21,168 bases of DNA from Anaerolineae bacterium. GTDB lineage: Bacteria; Chloroflexota; Anaerolineae; B4-G1; SLSP01. The DNA lies in assembly GCA_016934645.1 (NCBI GenBank), contig JAFGSL010000535.1, positions 1 through 21,168 on the forward strand. Reading direction: 5' to 3'. Within the stretch, counting starts at the first letter, position 1. Every line of letters starts with the position of its first letter. Made by a program: the position numbers and the translations under genes. The notes beneath the pieces are model-generated. The model was not told where the DNA came from and ran no database searches. It saw only the letters and a list, made by a program, of their open reading frames with translations. This document shows, piece by piece, positions 1 to 7,333 of this stretch.

Positions 1-1376
1 CGCAGCATCTCCGCCCGCCCGATAGGGAGCGTTTGTGGATGCGCGAGAAGCGCTGCGCCTTCGCCGGCACCCCTGGGGTAGCGGATGGCGACCGGGCCAT
101 CGATGGTCAGCGCCGTCCACAGCATCTCGACCAACTCGGCTTCGTCTTTGGGCGCCATCACGGTGAAGTTGGGGATACTGCGCAGGTACGCCAGATCGAA
201 CGCGCCCTGGTGCGTGCGCCCGTCGTCACCGACGATGCCACCCCGGTCGATGGCGAAGATCACCGGCAGGTTCTGCAGCGCTACGTCGTGGATGAGTTGA
301 TCGTAGGCGCGTTGCAGGAAGCTGGAATAGATCGCCGCGACGGGCCGCATCCCCTGTGCCGCCAATCCCGCCGCGAACGTGACCGCGTGCTGTTCGGCGA
401 TGCCGACGTCGAAGAAACGCTCGGGAAACGCCTGGGCGAAGCCGTTCAAGCCGGTGCCCTTGGGCATAGCAGCAGTGATCGCGACCACGCGTTTATCGGC
501 GCGCGCTATCTCGGTCAAGGTGTTGCCAAAAACCTGGCTATAGGTGGGCGTGGTTTTGGAAACGGACGGCTTGGGTTCGCCACTGTGCGGTGCGACGCCA
601 TGCCATTTCTCCGGGTTCTCTTCGGCGGGACGGTAGCCCTTGCCTTTCTGCGTGCGTACGTGGATCATCACCGGCTTGTCGGTGATGACTTTGGCGGCGC
701 GCAGAGCATCTTGTAACGCTGCAAGATCGTGCCCATCCACTGGCCCGATGTACTGAAAGCCCAGCGTTTCCCACAGGGTGGGGGACGTCGTATTGGGCGT
801 TGCATTGAGATGATTGGCGACCGCACCGACACTTGGCGAGATCGACATTTCGTTATCATTCAGAATGACGATGAAGCGTTTCTGCAAGTATCCAGCGTGG
901 TTGAAGCCTTCCAGTGCCATCCCTGCTGTGACCGAGCCATCGCCGATGACGGCAATCACGTGGAAATCCTCGCCTTGCAGGTCACGCGCGGCGGCGATGC
1001 CCAATGCCGACGAGATCGATGTGCCCACATGGCCTGCTGTGAAAACATCGTGGACGCTTTCGCGCGGCTCGGTGTAGCCGGAAAGCCCGCGATATTGACG
1101 CAACGTAGCAAAATCGTGCGCGCGCCCGGTGAGCAGCTTGTGTGTATAGCACTGGTGGCTGACGTCCCAGATGAACCTATCACGCGGGCTATCGAAGACG
1201 GTATGTAGCGCCAGGGTCAGTTCCACGACGCCCAGGTTGGACGCCATATGGCCACCGTTTTCGAGGACGGTCTCGATGATGCGCTGCCGGATTTCCGACG
1301 CTAGCTGTTCGAGTTCAGGTAGTTCCAGAGACTTAAGGTTTTCTGGTCCTTTGACCTGCTCAAATAATGGGATCAT
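1..1376 (-). CDS. dxs: 1-deoxy-D-xylulose-5-phosphate synthase, copy 1 (3' end outside window)
   Basis: DXS condenses pyruvate and glyceraldehyde-3-phosphate to DXP, the first step of the MEP isoprenoid pathway, using thiamine diphosphate. The minus-strand frame is open from the ATG at 1376 to the window edge, about 458 residues. I chose this ATG because GGAGG lies a short distance upstream (complement of about 1383-1387). Visible motifs are DVSHQCY with His74, GDGSVTAGM at 145-153 and NDNEMSIS at 173-180 (thiamine diphosphate and Mg binding), FDVGIAEQHAV (catalytic Glu of the transketolase fold) and GRTHQGAFD. All fit an active DXS. The segment between the NDNEMSIS region and LWETLGF is roughly 35 residues shorter than I recall for E. 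coli DXS. A second, diverged copy lies directly upstream in transcription order (1738-3543). Family assignment is very secure. Confidence 0.95.
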   Translation of the reverse strand, partial: MIPLFEQVKGPENLKSLELPELEQLASEIRQRIIETVLENGGHMASNLGVVELTLALHTVFDSPRDRFIWDVSHQCYTHKLLTGRAHDFATLRQYRGLSGYTEPRESVHDVFTAGHVGTSISSALGIAAARDLQGEDFHVIAVIGDGSVTAGMALEGFNHAGYLQKRFIVILNDNEMSISPSVGAVANHLNATPNTTSPTLWETLGFQYIGPVDGHDLAALQDALRAAKVITDKPVMIHVRTQKGKGYRPAEENPEKWHGVAPHSGEPKPSVSKTTPTYSQVFGNTLTEIARADKRVVAITAAMPKGTGLNGFAQAFPERFFDVGIAEQHAVTFAAGLAAQGMRPVAAIYSSFLQRAYDQLIHDVALQNLPVIFAIDRGGIVGDDGRTHQGAFDLAYLRSIPNFTVMAPKDEAELVEMLWTALTIDGPVAIRYPRGAGEGAALLAHPQTLPIGRAEML

Positions 1377-1404
1377 TATTTGACCTCCAAAGATATAAAT
1401 CAAC

Positions 1405-1432
1405 GCCCCCGGCTTTTAAGGATTTGGGGGGC
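1405..1432 (-). promoter_or_regulatory. hairpin in the 5' leader of dxs copy 1
   Basis: GCCCCC at 1405-1410 pairs with GGGGGC at 1427-1432 around a 16-nt loop. It sits between the candidate -10 box (1462-1467) and the ribosome binding site of dxs copy 1, so it would be in the mRNA leader. The dxs copy 2 leader is shorter and lacks it. No T-run follows the stem on the minus strand, so it is not an ordinary terminator. A role in translation or mRNA stability is only a guess. Confidence 0.4.
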
Positions 1433-1461
1433 ATAGGCGTGCTCATCTGCTAAGTACGCCC

Positions 1462-1501
1462 ATCATAGCATAAATATCCTCTCAAAAGCTATCAGGATAG
1501 C
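1462..1501 (-). promoter_or_regulatory. promoter region of dxs copy 1 with palindrome
   Basis: On the minus strand an extended -10 element, TGC followed by TATGAT, is the complement of 1462-1470. Upstream lies a TTTTGA box and the palindrome GCTATC-CT-GATAGC (complement of 1488-1501). Almost the same block occurs upstream of dxs copy 2. Conservation between the copies, while leader sequence between -10 and start differs, suggests a functional promoter and possible operator. No good -35 at 17 bp is present, consistent with an extended -10 promoter. Confidence 0.5.
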
Positions 1502-1737
1502 GTCGTGGGGTATCTTGGCGGTCTTTGATAGTGCATTTATGGGGTTTCTTTTGTTAGTGAGATCTTTGCTTCGCAACTTGTTTATTTGATGAATTTTTTG
1601 ATTGAGGGGCATCATATTGCGACCAGCGACCAATGCGACGACGGTAAAATGGCCGGGTCGCATCAAGCTTACGTCCAGGATTTGCTGTTTCCCCTGAGTT
1701 TTTTTGTCACTTCACTGGTTGTATTCCTGTGGTCATA

Positions 1738-3543
1738 TTAGCGCGCGGAGAACATCTCGGGGAACGTTCGTTGGATCACACTGACGATTCCGGCGGCGTC
1801 GAGGTTGTAGCGTTTCAAGAAGAGGGCGCGGTCGCCATGCTCGACGAATTCATCGGGTAGTCCAAGGCGCTTGAGCGTGACGTAGTTCAAGCCACGTGCC
1901 TCCAACGACTCCATCACGGCGGAACCGAATCCGCCCGCCAGCACGCCCTCTTCGACCGTTACCAGGCGGTTGAAGTTCAGCGCCAGGTTCTTGAGCAGAT
2001 CACCGTCCAGTGGTTTGATGAAGCGCGCGTTGACGACGGCGGCTTCCACACCCAGACTTGAGAGGGCGCGCGCGGCTTCCATCGCGGGATAGACTGTTGC
2101 CCCGAGCGCGAGGATGGCGACGTCCGAGCCCGCGCGCAGCATTTCTGCCTTTCCGATGGGGAGCACGTGAGGTTGCGCGGGGAGCGCCGCGCCTTCCCCT
2201 GCGCCTCTGGGGTAGCGAATGGCAACCGGACCATCGATAGTCAGTGCCGTCCACAGCATCTCGACCAATTCGCCTTCGTCTTTGGGCGCCATCACGGTAA
2301 AGTTGGGGATGCTGCGTAGGTAGGCCATATCGAACGCGCCCTGATGCGAGCGTCCATCGTCACCGACGATGCCACCGCGATCGATGGCGACGATCACCGG
2401 CAGGTTTTGCAGCGCCACGTCGTGAATGAGTTGATCGTAGGCGCGTTGCAGGAAGCTGGAATAGATCGCCGCGACGGGCCGCATCCCCTGCGCAGCCAAT
2501 CCCGCCGCGAACGTGACCGCGTGCTGTTCGGCGATGCCGACGTCGAAGAAGCGCTCCGGAAACTTTTCTGCAAAGTCGGCCAGGCCGGTGGCCGCGGGCA
2601 TAGCGGCTGTGATCGCGACCACGCGCTTGTCGGCCTGTGCCATTTCCAGCATCGTGTTACCAAAGACTTGGCTGTAAGTGGGTACGATTTTCTTACCTGG
2701 CACCTTCGACCTGCTGTTTTGCGACCCGTCCCTGTGCGGCGCAACGCCATGCCACTTCTCCGGATTTTCCTCGGCGGGATGGTAGCCTTTGCCCTTCTGC
2801 GTGCGCACGTGGATGAGCGCCGGCTTGTTAGTGATCGCTTTGGCGGCGCGAAGGGCGTCTTGCAACGCTGCAAGATCGTGTCCATCCACTGGCCCGATGT
2901 ACTGAAAGCCCAGCATTTCCCAGAGCGTGGGGGTTCTTATGGCGGATGCTGGAGCAGGCGGCGGGGTTGCCTGAAGGTGATGCGCGACTGCGCCGACGCT
3001 TGGTGAGATCGACATTTTGTTGTCGTTCAGAATGACGATGAAACGTTTCTGCAAGTATCCGGCGTGGTTGAAGCCTTCCAGCGCTATCCCTGCCGCGATC
3101 GAGCCATCGCCAACAATGGCGATCACGTGGAAATCTTCGCCTTCCAGGTCGCGCGCGGCAGCGATGCCCAACGCCGACGAGATCGATGTGCCCACGTGGC
3201 CTGCTGTAAAAAGATCGTGAACACTCTCGCGCGGTTCGGTGAAGCCGGAAAGCCCGCGATGCTGGCGCAGCGTGCTGAAATCGTGGAGGCGCCCGGTGAG
3301 TAATTTGTGAGGATAGCACTGGTGGCTGACGTCCCAGATGAACCTGTCGCGTGGACTGTCGAAGACGGTGTGCAGCGCCAGGGTCAACTCCACAATACCC
3401 AGGTTGGATGCCATGTGCCCACCATTTTTAAGGACAGTTTCAATGATGCGCTGCCGAATTTCCGACGCTAGCTGTTCGAGTTCGGCCAGTCTTAGAGATT
3501 TTAGATCGCCTGGCCCTTTGATCTGCTCCAACAATTGAGTCAT
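1738..3543 (-). CDS. dxs: 1-deoxy-D-xylulose-5-phosphate synthase, copy 2 (diverged paralogue)
   Basis: Same family as copy 1; 601 residues, complete. The frame stays open up to 3576, but that ATG falls inside the candidate -10 box. The ATG at 3543 has GGAGG 7 nt upstream and aligns residue for residue with copy 1, so I use it. His74 and the catalytic Glu (about residue 339, in FDVGIAEQHAV) are kept. The thiamine diphosphate region differs from copy 1: GDGSIAAGI instead of GDGSVTAGM (Thr150 to Ala) and NDNKMSIS instead of NDNEMSIS (Glu176 to Lys). AMPAATGL replaces AMPKGTGL. Over the first 180 residues I count 23 differences, about 87% identity. It too has the shortened loop after NHL/HHL. 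It is probably a DXS; whether fully active or functionally shifted is uncertain. It is transcribed divergently from recN. Confidence 0.94.
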   Translation of the reverse strand: MTQLLEQIKGPGDLKSLRLAELEQLASEIRQRIIETVLKNGGHMASNLGIVELTLALHTVFDSPRDRFIWDVSHQCYPHKLLTGRLHDFSTLRQHRGLSGFTEPRESVHDLFTAGHVGTSISSALGIAAARDLEGEDFHVIAIVGDGSIAAGIALEGFNHAGYLQKRFIVILNDNKMSISPSVGAVAHHLQATPPPAPASAIRTPTLWEMLGFQYIGPVDGHDLAALQDALRAAKAITNKPALIHVRTQKGKGYHPAEENPEKWHGVAPHRDGSQNSRSKVPGKKIVPTYSQVFGNTMLEMAQADKRVVAITAAMPAATGLADFAEKFPERFFDVGIAEQHAVTFAAGLAAQGMRPVAAIYSSFLQRAYDQLIHDVALQNLPVIVAIDRGGIVGDDGRSHQGAFDMAYLRSIPNFTVMAPKDEGELVEMLWTALTIDGPVAIRYPRGAGEGAALPAQPHVLPIGKAEMLRAGSDVAILALGATVYPAMEAARALSSLGVEAAVVNARFIKPLDGDLLKNLALNFNRLVTVEEGVLAGGFGSAVMESLEARGLNYVTLKRLGLPDEFVEHGDRALFLKRYNLDAAGIVSVIQRTFPEMFSAR

Positions 3544-3571
3544 AGCATAACCTCCACAAAATAATGCATTC

Positions 3572-3610
3572 ATCATACCATAAATGCGCTTTCAAAATCT
3601 ATCAGGATAG
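3572..3610 (-). promoter_or_regulatory. promoter region of dxs copy 2 with palindrome
   Basis: Minus-strand extended -10 (TGG then TATGAT, complement of 3572-3580), a TTTTGA box, and the palindrome CTATC-CT-GATAG (complement of 3599-3610). It is a near-copy of the block upstream of dxs copy 1 at 1462-1501. A start here puts the mRNA 5' end between this box and the ATG at 3543, which supports the shorter protein. Confidence 0.5.
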
Positions 3611-3734
3611 CGTTGGCGTGGATTAGGGACGTTTTCCACTTGTTTGTTCAGCGAATTGGTATATCCTCTGAGTTAGTTCAGTAGCTTTCTGATGAAATTA
3701 CGTTGGAAAGACTCTCTTCCCTTAATGGTGGACC

Positions 3735-5567
3735 GTGTTACGCGAACTGCATATCAAAGACTTTGCAATTATCGATGATCTCCATCTGACATTGGAACCC
3801 GGCTTTAATGTCCTGACCGGTGAAACGGGCGCGGGGAAATCTATCCTTATCGACGCCGTAGCGCTTTTGCTTGGTGGTCGCGGCGACACGACGGCCGTGC
3901 GTGCTGGTGCCAAGCTTGCCCGTATAGAAGGCTTGTTTGTGCTGACGCCATCGGAACAGAACAACCTGGCTACGCTATTGAAGGCTGAGGCTCTGGAGGG
4001 TGACACGCCGGATGCGCTTTGGCTAAGCCGCGAACTGCGCAGCAGTGGGCGTACGGTGGCGCGGGTCAATGGACGCGTGGTATCCGTGTCCCTACTGCGC
4101 GATGTCGCCGAGAATCTCGTCGATATTCATGGGCAGAGCGAGCATCTGAGCCTGCTGCGTGTGCGTGAGCACTTGAATCTGCTGGATCGCTTCGCCGGAT
4201 TGGAACCGCTGCGTGCGCAGGTCGCCGAAGTTGTGAAGCAAATTCAGGCCGTCCGTCGTGATCTGCGTGCGCTGCGCCAGAGCGAGCGCGACCGGATGCA
4301 ACGTATCGACCTGTTGCGTTTTCAGGTGGATGAGATTAGTGCGGCTAAGCTCACGCCGGGAGAAAAGGAGGCGTTGGAATCCGAATTGGTGCGTCTCTCC
4401 AATGCTGAGCAGTTGGCGGCGCTGATCGCCAATCTTGTAGCCGTGCTCGAAGAGGGACGGGGACAGTCACCTGCCATCCTGGACCTACTCGGGCAGGCGC
4501 AGCGCGATATGACGACACTCGCACGCATTGATGTGACCCTGGCACCCCAGGCGCAAACGCTTGAGGAAATCGGGTATCAGGCGGAGGATTTGGCACGCAC
4601 ATTGCGCGACTACCTAGGCGATGTCGAATTCAACCCGCGCCGTCTGACGTGGGTTGAGGAGCGGTTGTCATTGCTGCGACAGTTAGCACGTAAGTATGGC
4701 GGCGCGGTCGAAGATGTGCTGGTATATGCGGAGAGGTCTGCTGCTGAACTTGAGACGCTGGAACATAGCGACGAGCGCATCGCTGAGTTGACACAACAGG
4801 AGGCGATGCTGCTTGCGCAGTGCGCGACGCTGTGCCAGACCCTTTCCAAAAAGCGGCGCGCGGCCGCGGTGCAACTCTCGCGGGGCGTCGAAACCGAATT
4901 GCAGGATTTGCGCATGGAAGGTGCCCGGTTAGGCGTCGCTTTTCAGTGGCGCGAGGAAGCTGACGGTATTCCCCTCGACGAACCGTTGTCCAGCGAGTTG
5001 GCTGTGTCCAGCCTGGGGACGGAAACGCTGGTAGAGGGCACTGTTATGCGGGCGGATTTCGACATTACCGGGATGGACAGGGGTGAGTTTCTTATTGCGC
5101 CCAATCCCGGCGAAGGACTGAAACCGATGACGCGTATTGCCTCAGGCGGTGAAACTGCTCGGCTGATGTTGGCGCTCAAAGCGGTGCTTTCCCGCGCCGA
5201 CCGTACGCCTACGCTCATCTTTGACGAGATCGATCAAGGTATTGGCGGTCGCGTAGGAGCTATTGTGGGACGGAAATTGTGGCAACTCACATCGCCGGGT
5301 GGTAATGGCGGTGTACAACATCAAGTTCTCTGCATCACGCACCTACCACAGTTGGCGGGGTTTGGCGATGTGCATTTTGGTGTGCAGAAGCAGATTGCCA
5401 ATGGACGGACCGTAACGCAGGTCATACGTCTGGTGGGTGACACACGACTTGCCGAATTGTCTATGATGCTAGGAACGCAGGGAGAGGCTGCGCACCAGGG
5501 TGCTGTGGAAATCCTGGCGCAGGCTGCTGGCCTCAAACAGCGCGTCTCTGTATCCCCTGAGAAGTGA
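3735..5567 (+). CDS. recN: DNA repair protein RecN
   Basis: RecN is an SMC-like ATPase that acts in recombinational repair of double-strand breaks in the cytoplasm. The 610-residue protein starts at GTG 3735 with the typical LRELHIKDFAIID opening. Walker A GETGAGKS is at residues 29-36, the RecN-type DIHGQSEH motif near 135, the ABC signature as ASGGETARLMLALK near 468, and Walker B TLIFDEIDQGIGG near 495. It ends with the CITHLPQLAGFGD segment typical of the family. The middle, about 170-400, is helical and charged, as expected for the coiled coil. It is somewhat longer than the usual 550-570 residues. The signature motif has GGETAR where many RecN proteins have GGELSR, a mild variation. It is transcribed divergently from dxs copy 2. 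Confidence 0.96.
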   Translation: MLRELHIKDFAIIDDLHLTLEPGFNVLTGETGAGKSILIDAVALLLGGRGDTTAVRAGAKLARIEGLFVLTPSEQNNLATLLKAEALEGDTPDALWLSRELRSSGRTVARVNGRVVSVSLLRDVAENLVDIHGQSEHLSLLRVREHLNLLDRFAGLEPLRAQVAEVVKQIQAVRRDLRALRQSERDRMQRIDLLRFQVDEISAAKLTPGEKEALESELVRLSNAEQLAALIANLVAVLEEGRGQSPAILDLLGQAQRDMTTLARIDVTLAPQAQTLEEIGYQAEDLARTLRDYLGDVEFNPRRLTWVEERLSLLRQLARKYGGAVEDVLVYAERSAAELETLEHSDERIAELTQQEAMLLAQCATLCQTLSKKRRAAAVQLSRGVETELQDLRMEGARLGVAFQWREEADGIPLDEPLSSELAVSSLGTETLVEGTVMRADFDITGMDRGEFLIAPNPGEGLKPMTRIASGGETARLMLALKAVLSRADRTPTLIFDEIDQGIGGRVGAIVGRKLWQLTSPGGNGGVQHQVLCITHLPQLAGFGDVHFGVQKQIANGRTVTQVIRLVGDTRLAELSMMLGTQGEAAHQGAVEILAQAAGLKQRVSVSPEK

Positions 5568-5571
5568 GAGT

Positions 5572-5673
5572 ATGGTTAAAACGCGAATCACATTTGCTCA
5601 ATGGCAGAACGCGTTTATAATGATTATGATTGTGTTTGGCGCATGCTTAGTCGCATTTCAAGTTAAGCGTTAA
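5572..5673 (+). CDS. candidate 33-residue single-pass membrane microprotein
   Basis: A short frame starts at ATG 5572, four bases after the recN stop, and ends with TAA at 5671-5673. The product begins MVKTRITFAQWQ, has one hydrophobic stretch at about residues 15-30 (FIMIMIVFGACLVAF) and ends in VKR. Positive charges at both ends with a hydrophobic centre are what a small membrane protein would show. The ribosome binding site is weak (GTGAGAG). I recognise no family. It could be chance, but its spacing suggests translational coupling to recN. Confidence 0.4.
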   Translation: MVKTRITFAQWQNAFIMIMIVFGACLVAFQVKR

Positions 5674-5748
5674 GCTGCTAGAGTCTGGAACTCAAAATTC
5701 TTGCTCAACAGGCGAGAAGACGGGCATCAGAGGCTTTTGGTTCCGGTT

Positions 5749-5823
5749 TGTCCAGTCTAGTGGGGGAAAATTGCTGTGATCCTGTGGTGTACAGGGTTTC
5801 TGGACAGCAGTGTTTTACCCCCC
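5749..5823 (+). promoter_or_regulatory. structured leader with two competing pairings
   Basis: One fold pairs GGGGG (5762-5766), AAAA (5767-5770) and TGCTGT (5772-5777) with ACAGCA (5804-5809), TTTT (5813-5816) and CCCCC (5818-5823), enclosing an inner hairpin CCTGT (5781-5785) / ACAGG (5791-5795). An alternative 7-bp pairing joins TGTCCAG (5749-5755) to CTGGACA (5800-5806), which overlaps the right arm of the first fold, so the two exclude each other. It ends about 30 bases before the DUF4388 start. It may be a terminator for recN, an attenuator or a cis-regulatory RNA; I do not recognise a known riboswitch class. Confidence 0.45.
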
Positions 5824-5852
5824 TTTGATTATCAGGTTAAGGATGGTTGGAA

Positions 5853-6704
5853 ATGGCGCTTAAAGGCAGGCTAGAAGATTTCGGCATAACACAACTACTA
5901 AATCTTATCAATTTGGCCCGGAAGACAGGGACGCTTTACCTTGAAGGAGCGCAGAAAAATTCGTATCTTTGCTTCCGTGAAGGGAAGTTGATTTATGCAG
6001 CGCTCGAAGGTGTAGAGGATGGTCTTCCCGCCATTCTGCAACGCGCAAATGTTTTCACGGCTGAGCAGGTGCGGATGATTCAGGCGAACATGGCTGGGAG
6101 AACGGACCGCGACATCGCGCAGGTCCTCATCACAAGCGGACGTTTGCAGCAACAGGTCGTGGTGAAGAGCGTGCGCGATTCTATCCTCAACTTGGTCTAT
6201 CAAGTCTTTTCCTGGCATGAGGGACAGTTCCGTTTCGAACCCTCTAAACTGCCGGTCCAGGGCAAAATCACGACCTCCATTGCCCTGGAAAATGTCATTA
6301 TGGAAGGCAGTCGCCGGGTGAAGGAGTGGGAGCGTCTGCAAGATGAGCTTCCCGATCTGGATATTCCTCTGAAATTTGCCGAACGCCCAACGACACCGTT
6401 GCGCGATGTTAACCTTAGCGTCGAAGAGTGGCGCGTTATCTCTTTTGTTAGCCCTAGCAACACCATCCGGCAGATTGCGCAGTTCAATAACATGAGCGAG
6501 CTGCAAATCCGCAGAATTGTCTATAGCTTGCTCCAGGCAGGACTGGTGGAGATCATTCGCCCACCACGCCCCACGGTTGCGCCTACAAGCTCGCGACAAG
6601 TCTCTGAAGGTGCACCTCGAGCGACTACTGCTGCGCAGATGCAGCGGCCTGCTGTTAAGCGTGGTATCGTCCAAAAGTTGATTAGCCGGATCCGGGAGTT
6701 ATAG
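5853..6704 (+). CDS. DUF4388 (PATAN-type) domain protein with C-terminal winged-helix-like region
   Basis: The 283-residue protein starts MALKGRLEDFGITQLLNLI, a typical opening of the DUF4388 family, which occurs in bacterial signalling and surface-motility proteins. Residues about 1-130 match this domain, including RKTGTLYL and CFREGKLIYA. Residues about 188-236 (VEEWRVISFV...IRQIAQ...LLQAGLVEI) look like a winged helix. The tail is low-complexity, ending in a basic segment. I chose ATG 5853, with AAGGA upstream at 5839-5843; a TTG at 5847 would add two residues. The stop is two bases from the next ATG, so it is almost certainly co-translated with the GTPase. Role inferred: adaptor or effector of the GTPase. 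No DNA target is known. Confidence 0.8.
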   Translation: MALKGRLEDFGITQLLNLINLARKTGTLYLEGAQKNSYLCFREGKLIYAALEGVEDGLPAILQRANVFTAEQVRMIQANMAGRTDRDIAQVLITSGRLQQQVVVKSVRDSILNLVYQVFSWHEGQFRFEPSKLPVQGKITTSIALENVIMEGSRRVKEWERLQDELPDLDIPLKFAERPTTPLRDVNLSVEEWRVISFVSPSNTIRQIAQFNNMSELQIRRIVYSLLQAGLVEIIRPPRPTVAPTSSRQVSEGAPRATTAAQMQRPAVKRGIVQKLISRIREL

Positions 6705-6706
6705 TA

Positions 6707-7240
6707 ATGCAGACGTTAAAGATTGTTGTGACAGGACCTTTCTCATCCGGGAAGACAGAGCTGATCCAAAGCGTCAGTGAGATTGATGTGGTTTCCACTG
6801 AGCGCAAAATCTCCCAAGAAGCCGAGCGTATCAAACAGCAGACTACGGTAGCGATGGACTTTGGACGAATCACCATCGACGATGAGTTGATTCTGTACCT
6901 CTTCGGGACACCGGGACAGCGCCGGTTTGATTTCATGTGGGAAATCCTCTCCGAAGGCATGCTCGGTTTCGTCGTGCTGGTGGACAGTACCCGACCAGAG
7001 ACTTTCCGCGAAGCGCGCAGAATCCTCGATACGTTCCGCAGTTACTCACCCGTTCCGTATATTGTGGCCGCCAATAAGCAGGACCTTGAGGATGCATGGC
7101 CGCCGGAGGATTTGCGCATCGTGCTCCACGTTGAGCCAGGCGTCAAGGTGGTTCCGTGTACAGCCACAAGTAGAGAGAGTGTCAAGGAAGTGCTGCTGGA
7201 ATTACTCTACTCCATTTTAGAGCTAGTGGACGAAGAGTAG
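6707..7240 (+). CDS. small GTPase of the CvnD / MglA-like type
   Basis: A 177-residue P-loop GTPase, predicted cytoplasmic. G1 is GPFSSGKT (residues 10-17), the switch I threonines are near 46-47, G3 is LFGTPGQRRF (about 65-74, lacking the usual Asp but keeping Gln71), G4 is NKQD (123-126) and a G5-like CTATS lies at 151-155. The LYLFGTPGQ-RF-FMW segment closely resembles the GTPases (CvnD) of Streptomyces conservons. Those work with a histidine kinase, a roadblock protein and a DUF742 protein. Here the upstream partner is DUF4388, two bases away, and no roadblock protein is visible in the window. It probably acts as a nucleotide-dependent switch. The effector is unknown. Confidence 0.85.
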   Translation: MQTLKIVVTGPFSSGKTELIQSVSEIDVVSTERKISQEAERIKQQTTVAMDFGRITIDDELILYLFGTPGQRRFDFMWEILSEGMLGFVVLVDSTRPETFREARRILDTFRSYSPVPYIVAANKQDLEDAWPPEDLRIVLHVEPGVKVVPCTATSRESVKEVLLELLYSILELVDEE

Positions 7241-7295
7241 TAACTGTTTTTTAACTGAATTGCAACGGCCTCTTTTCGTGGGGAAATAAGGTTTG

Positions 7296-7304
7296 TGGTA
7301 TGAT
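7296..7304 (+). promoter_or_regulatory. candidate extended -10 promoter before hydrolase 1
   Basis: TGG followed by TATGAT at 7296-7304, about 30 bases before the ATG at 7334. No convincing -35 box lies 16-18 bp upstream. It would give the hydrolase to acyl-ACP-reductase-like genes their own start, separate from the DUF4388-GTPase pair, which is about 90 bases away. Confidence 0.4.
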
Positions 7305-7333
7305 GAAGGAAAAGGGGTGCAGGACTAGGAATA

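Larger units (their letters stand above)
1377..1737. other. 361-bp intergenic region between the two dxs genes
   Basis: This stretch holds the promoter and leader of dxs copy 1 on the minus strand and the region downstream of dxs copy 2. It is visibly more AT-rich than the flanking genes. A 67-codon minus-strand frame at 1463-1666 exists but overlaps the copy 1 promoter and has low-complexity, non-family-like composition, so I do not call it. I found no clear GC-rich hairpin plus T-run directly after dxs copy 2, so read-through from copy 2 into copy 1 is possible. Confidence 0.6.

Noticed and set aside
33..716. Long plus-strand frame opposite dxs copy 1 (and a similar one at 2344-3006 opposite copy 2)
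   Set aside because: Both are shadows on the antisense strand of clear DXS sequence; their similarity to each other follows from the dxs duplication.
1463..1666. 67-codon minus-strand frame between the dxs genes
   Set aside because: It overlaps the copy 1 promoter block and has no recognisable family or ribosome binding site; AT-rich intergenic sequence easily gives such frames.
3544..3576. Upstream ATG for dxs copy 2 at 3576
   Set aside because: It lies within the candidate -10 box, has no ribosome binding site, and would add residues absent from copy 1.
5898..6674. 258-codon minus-strand frame opposite the DUF4388 gene
   Set aside because: The plus strand has a recognisable domain and tight coupling to the GTPase; the antisense product resembles no family.
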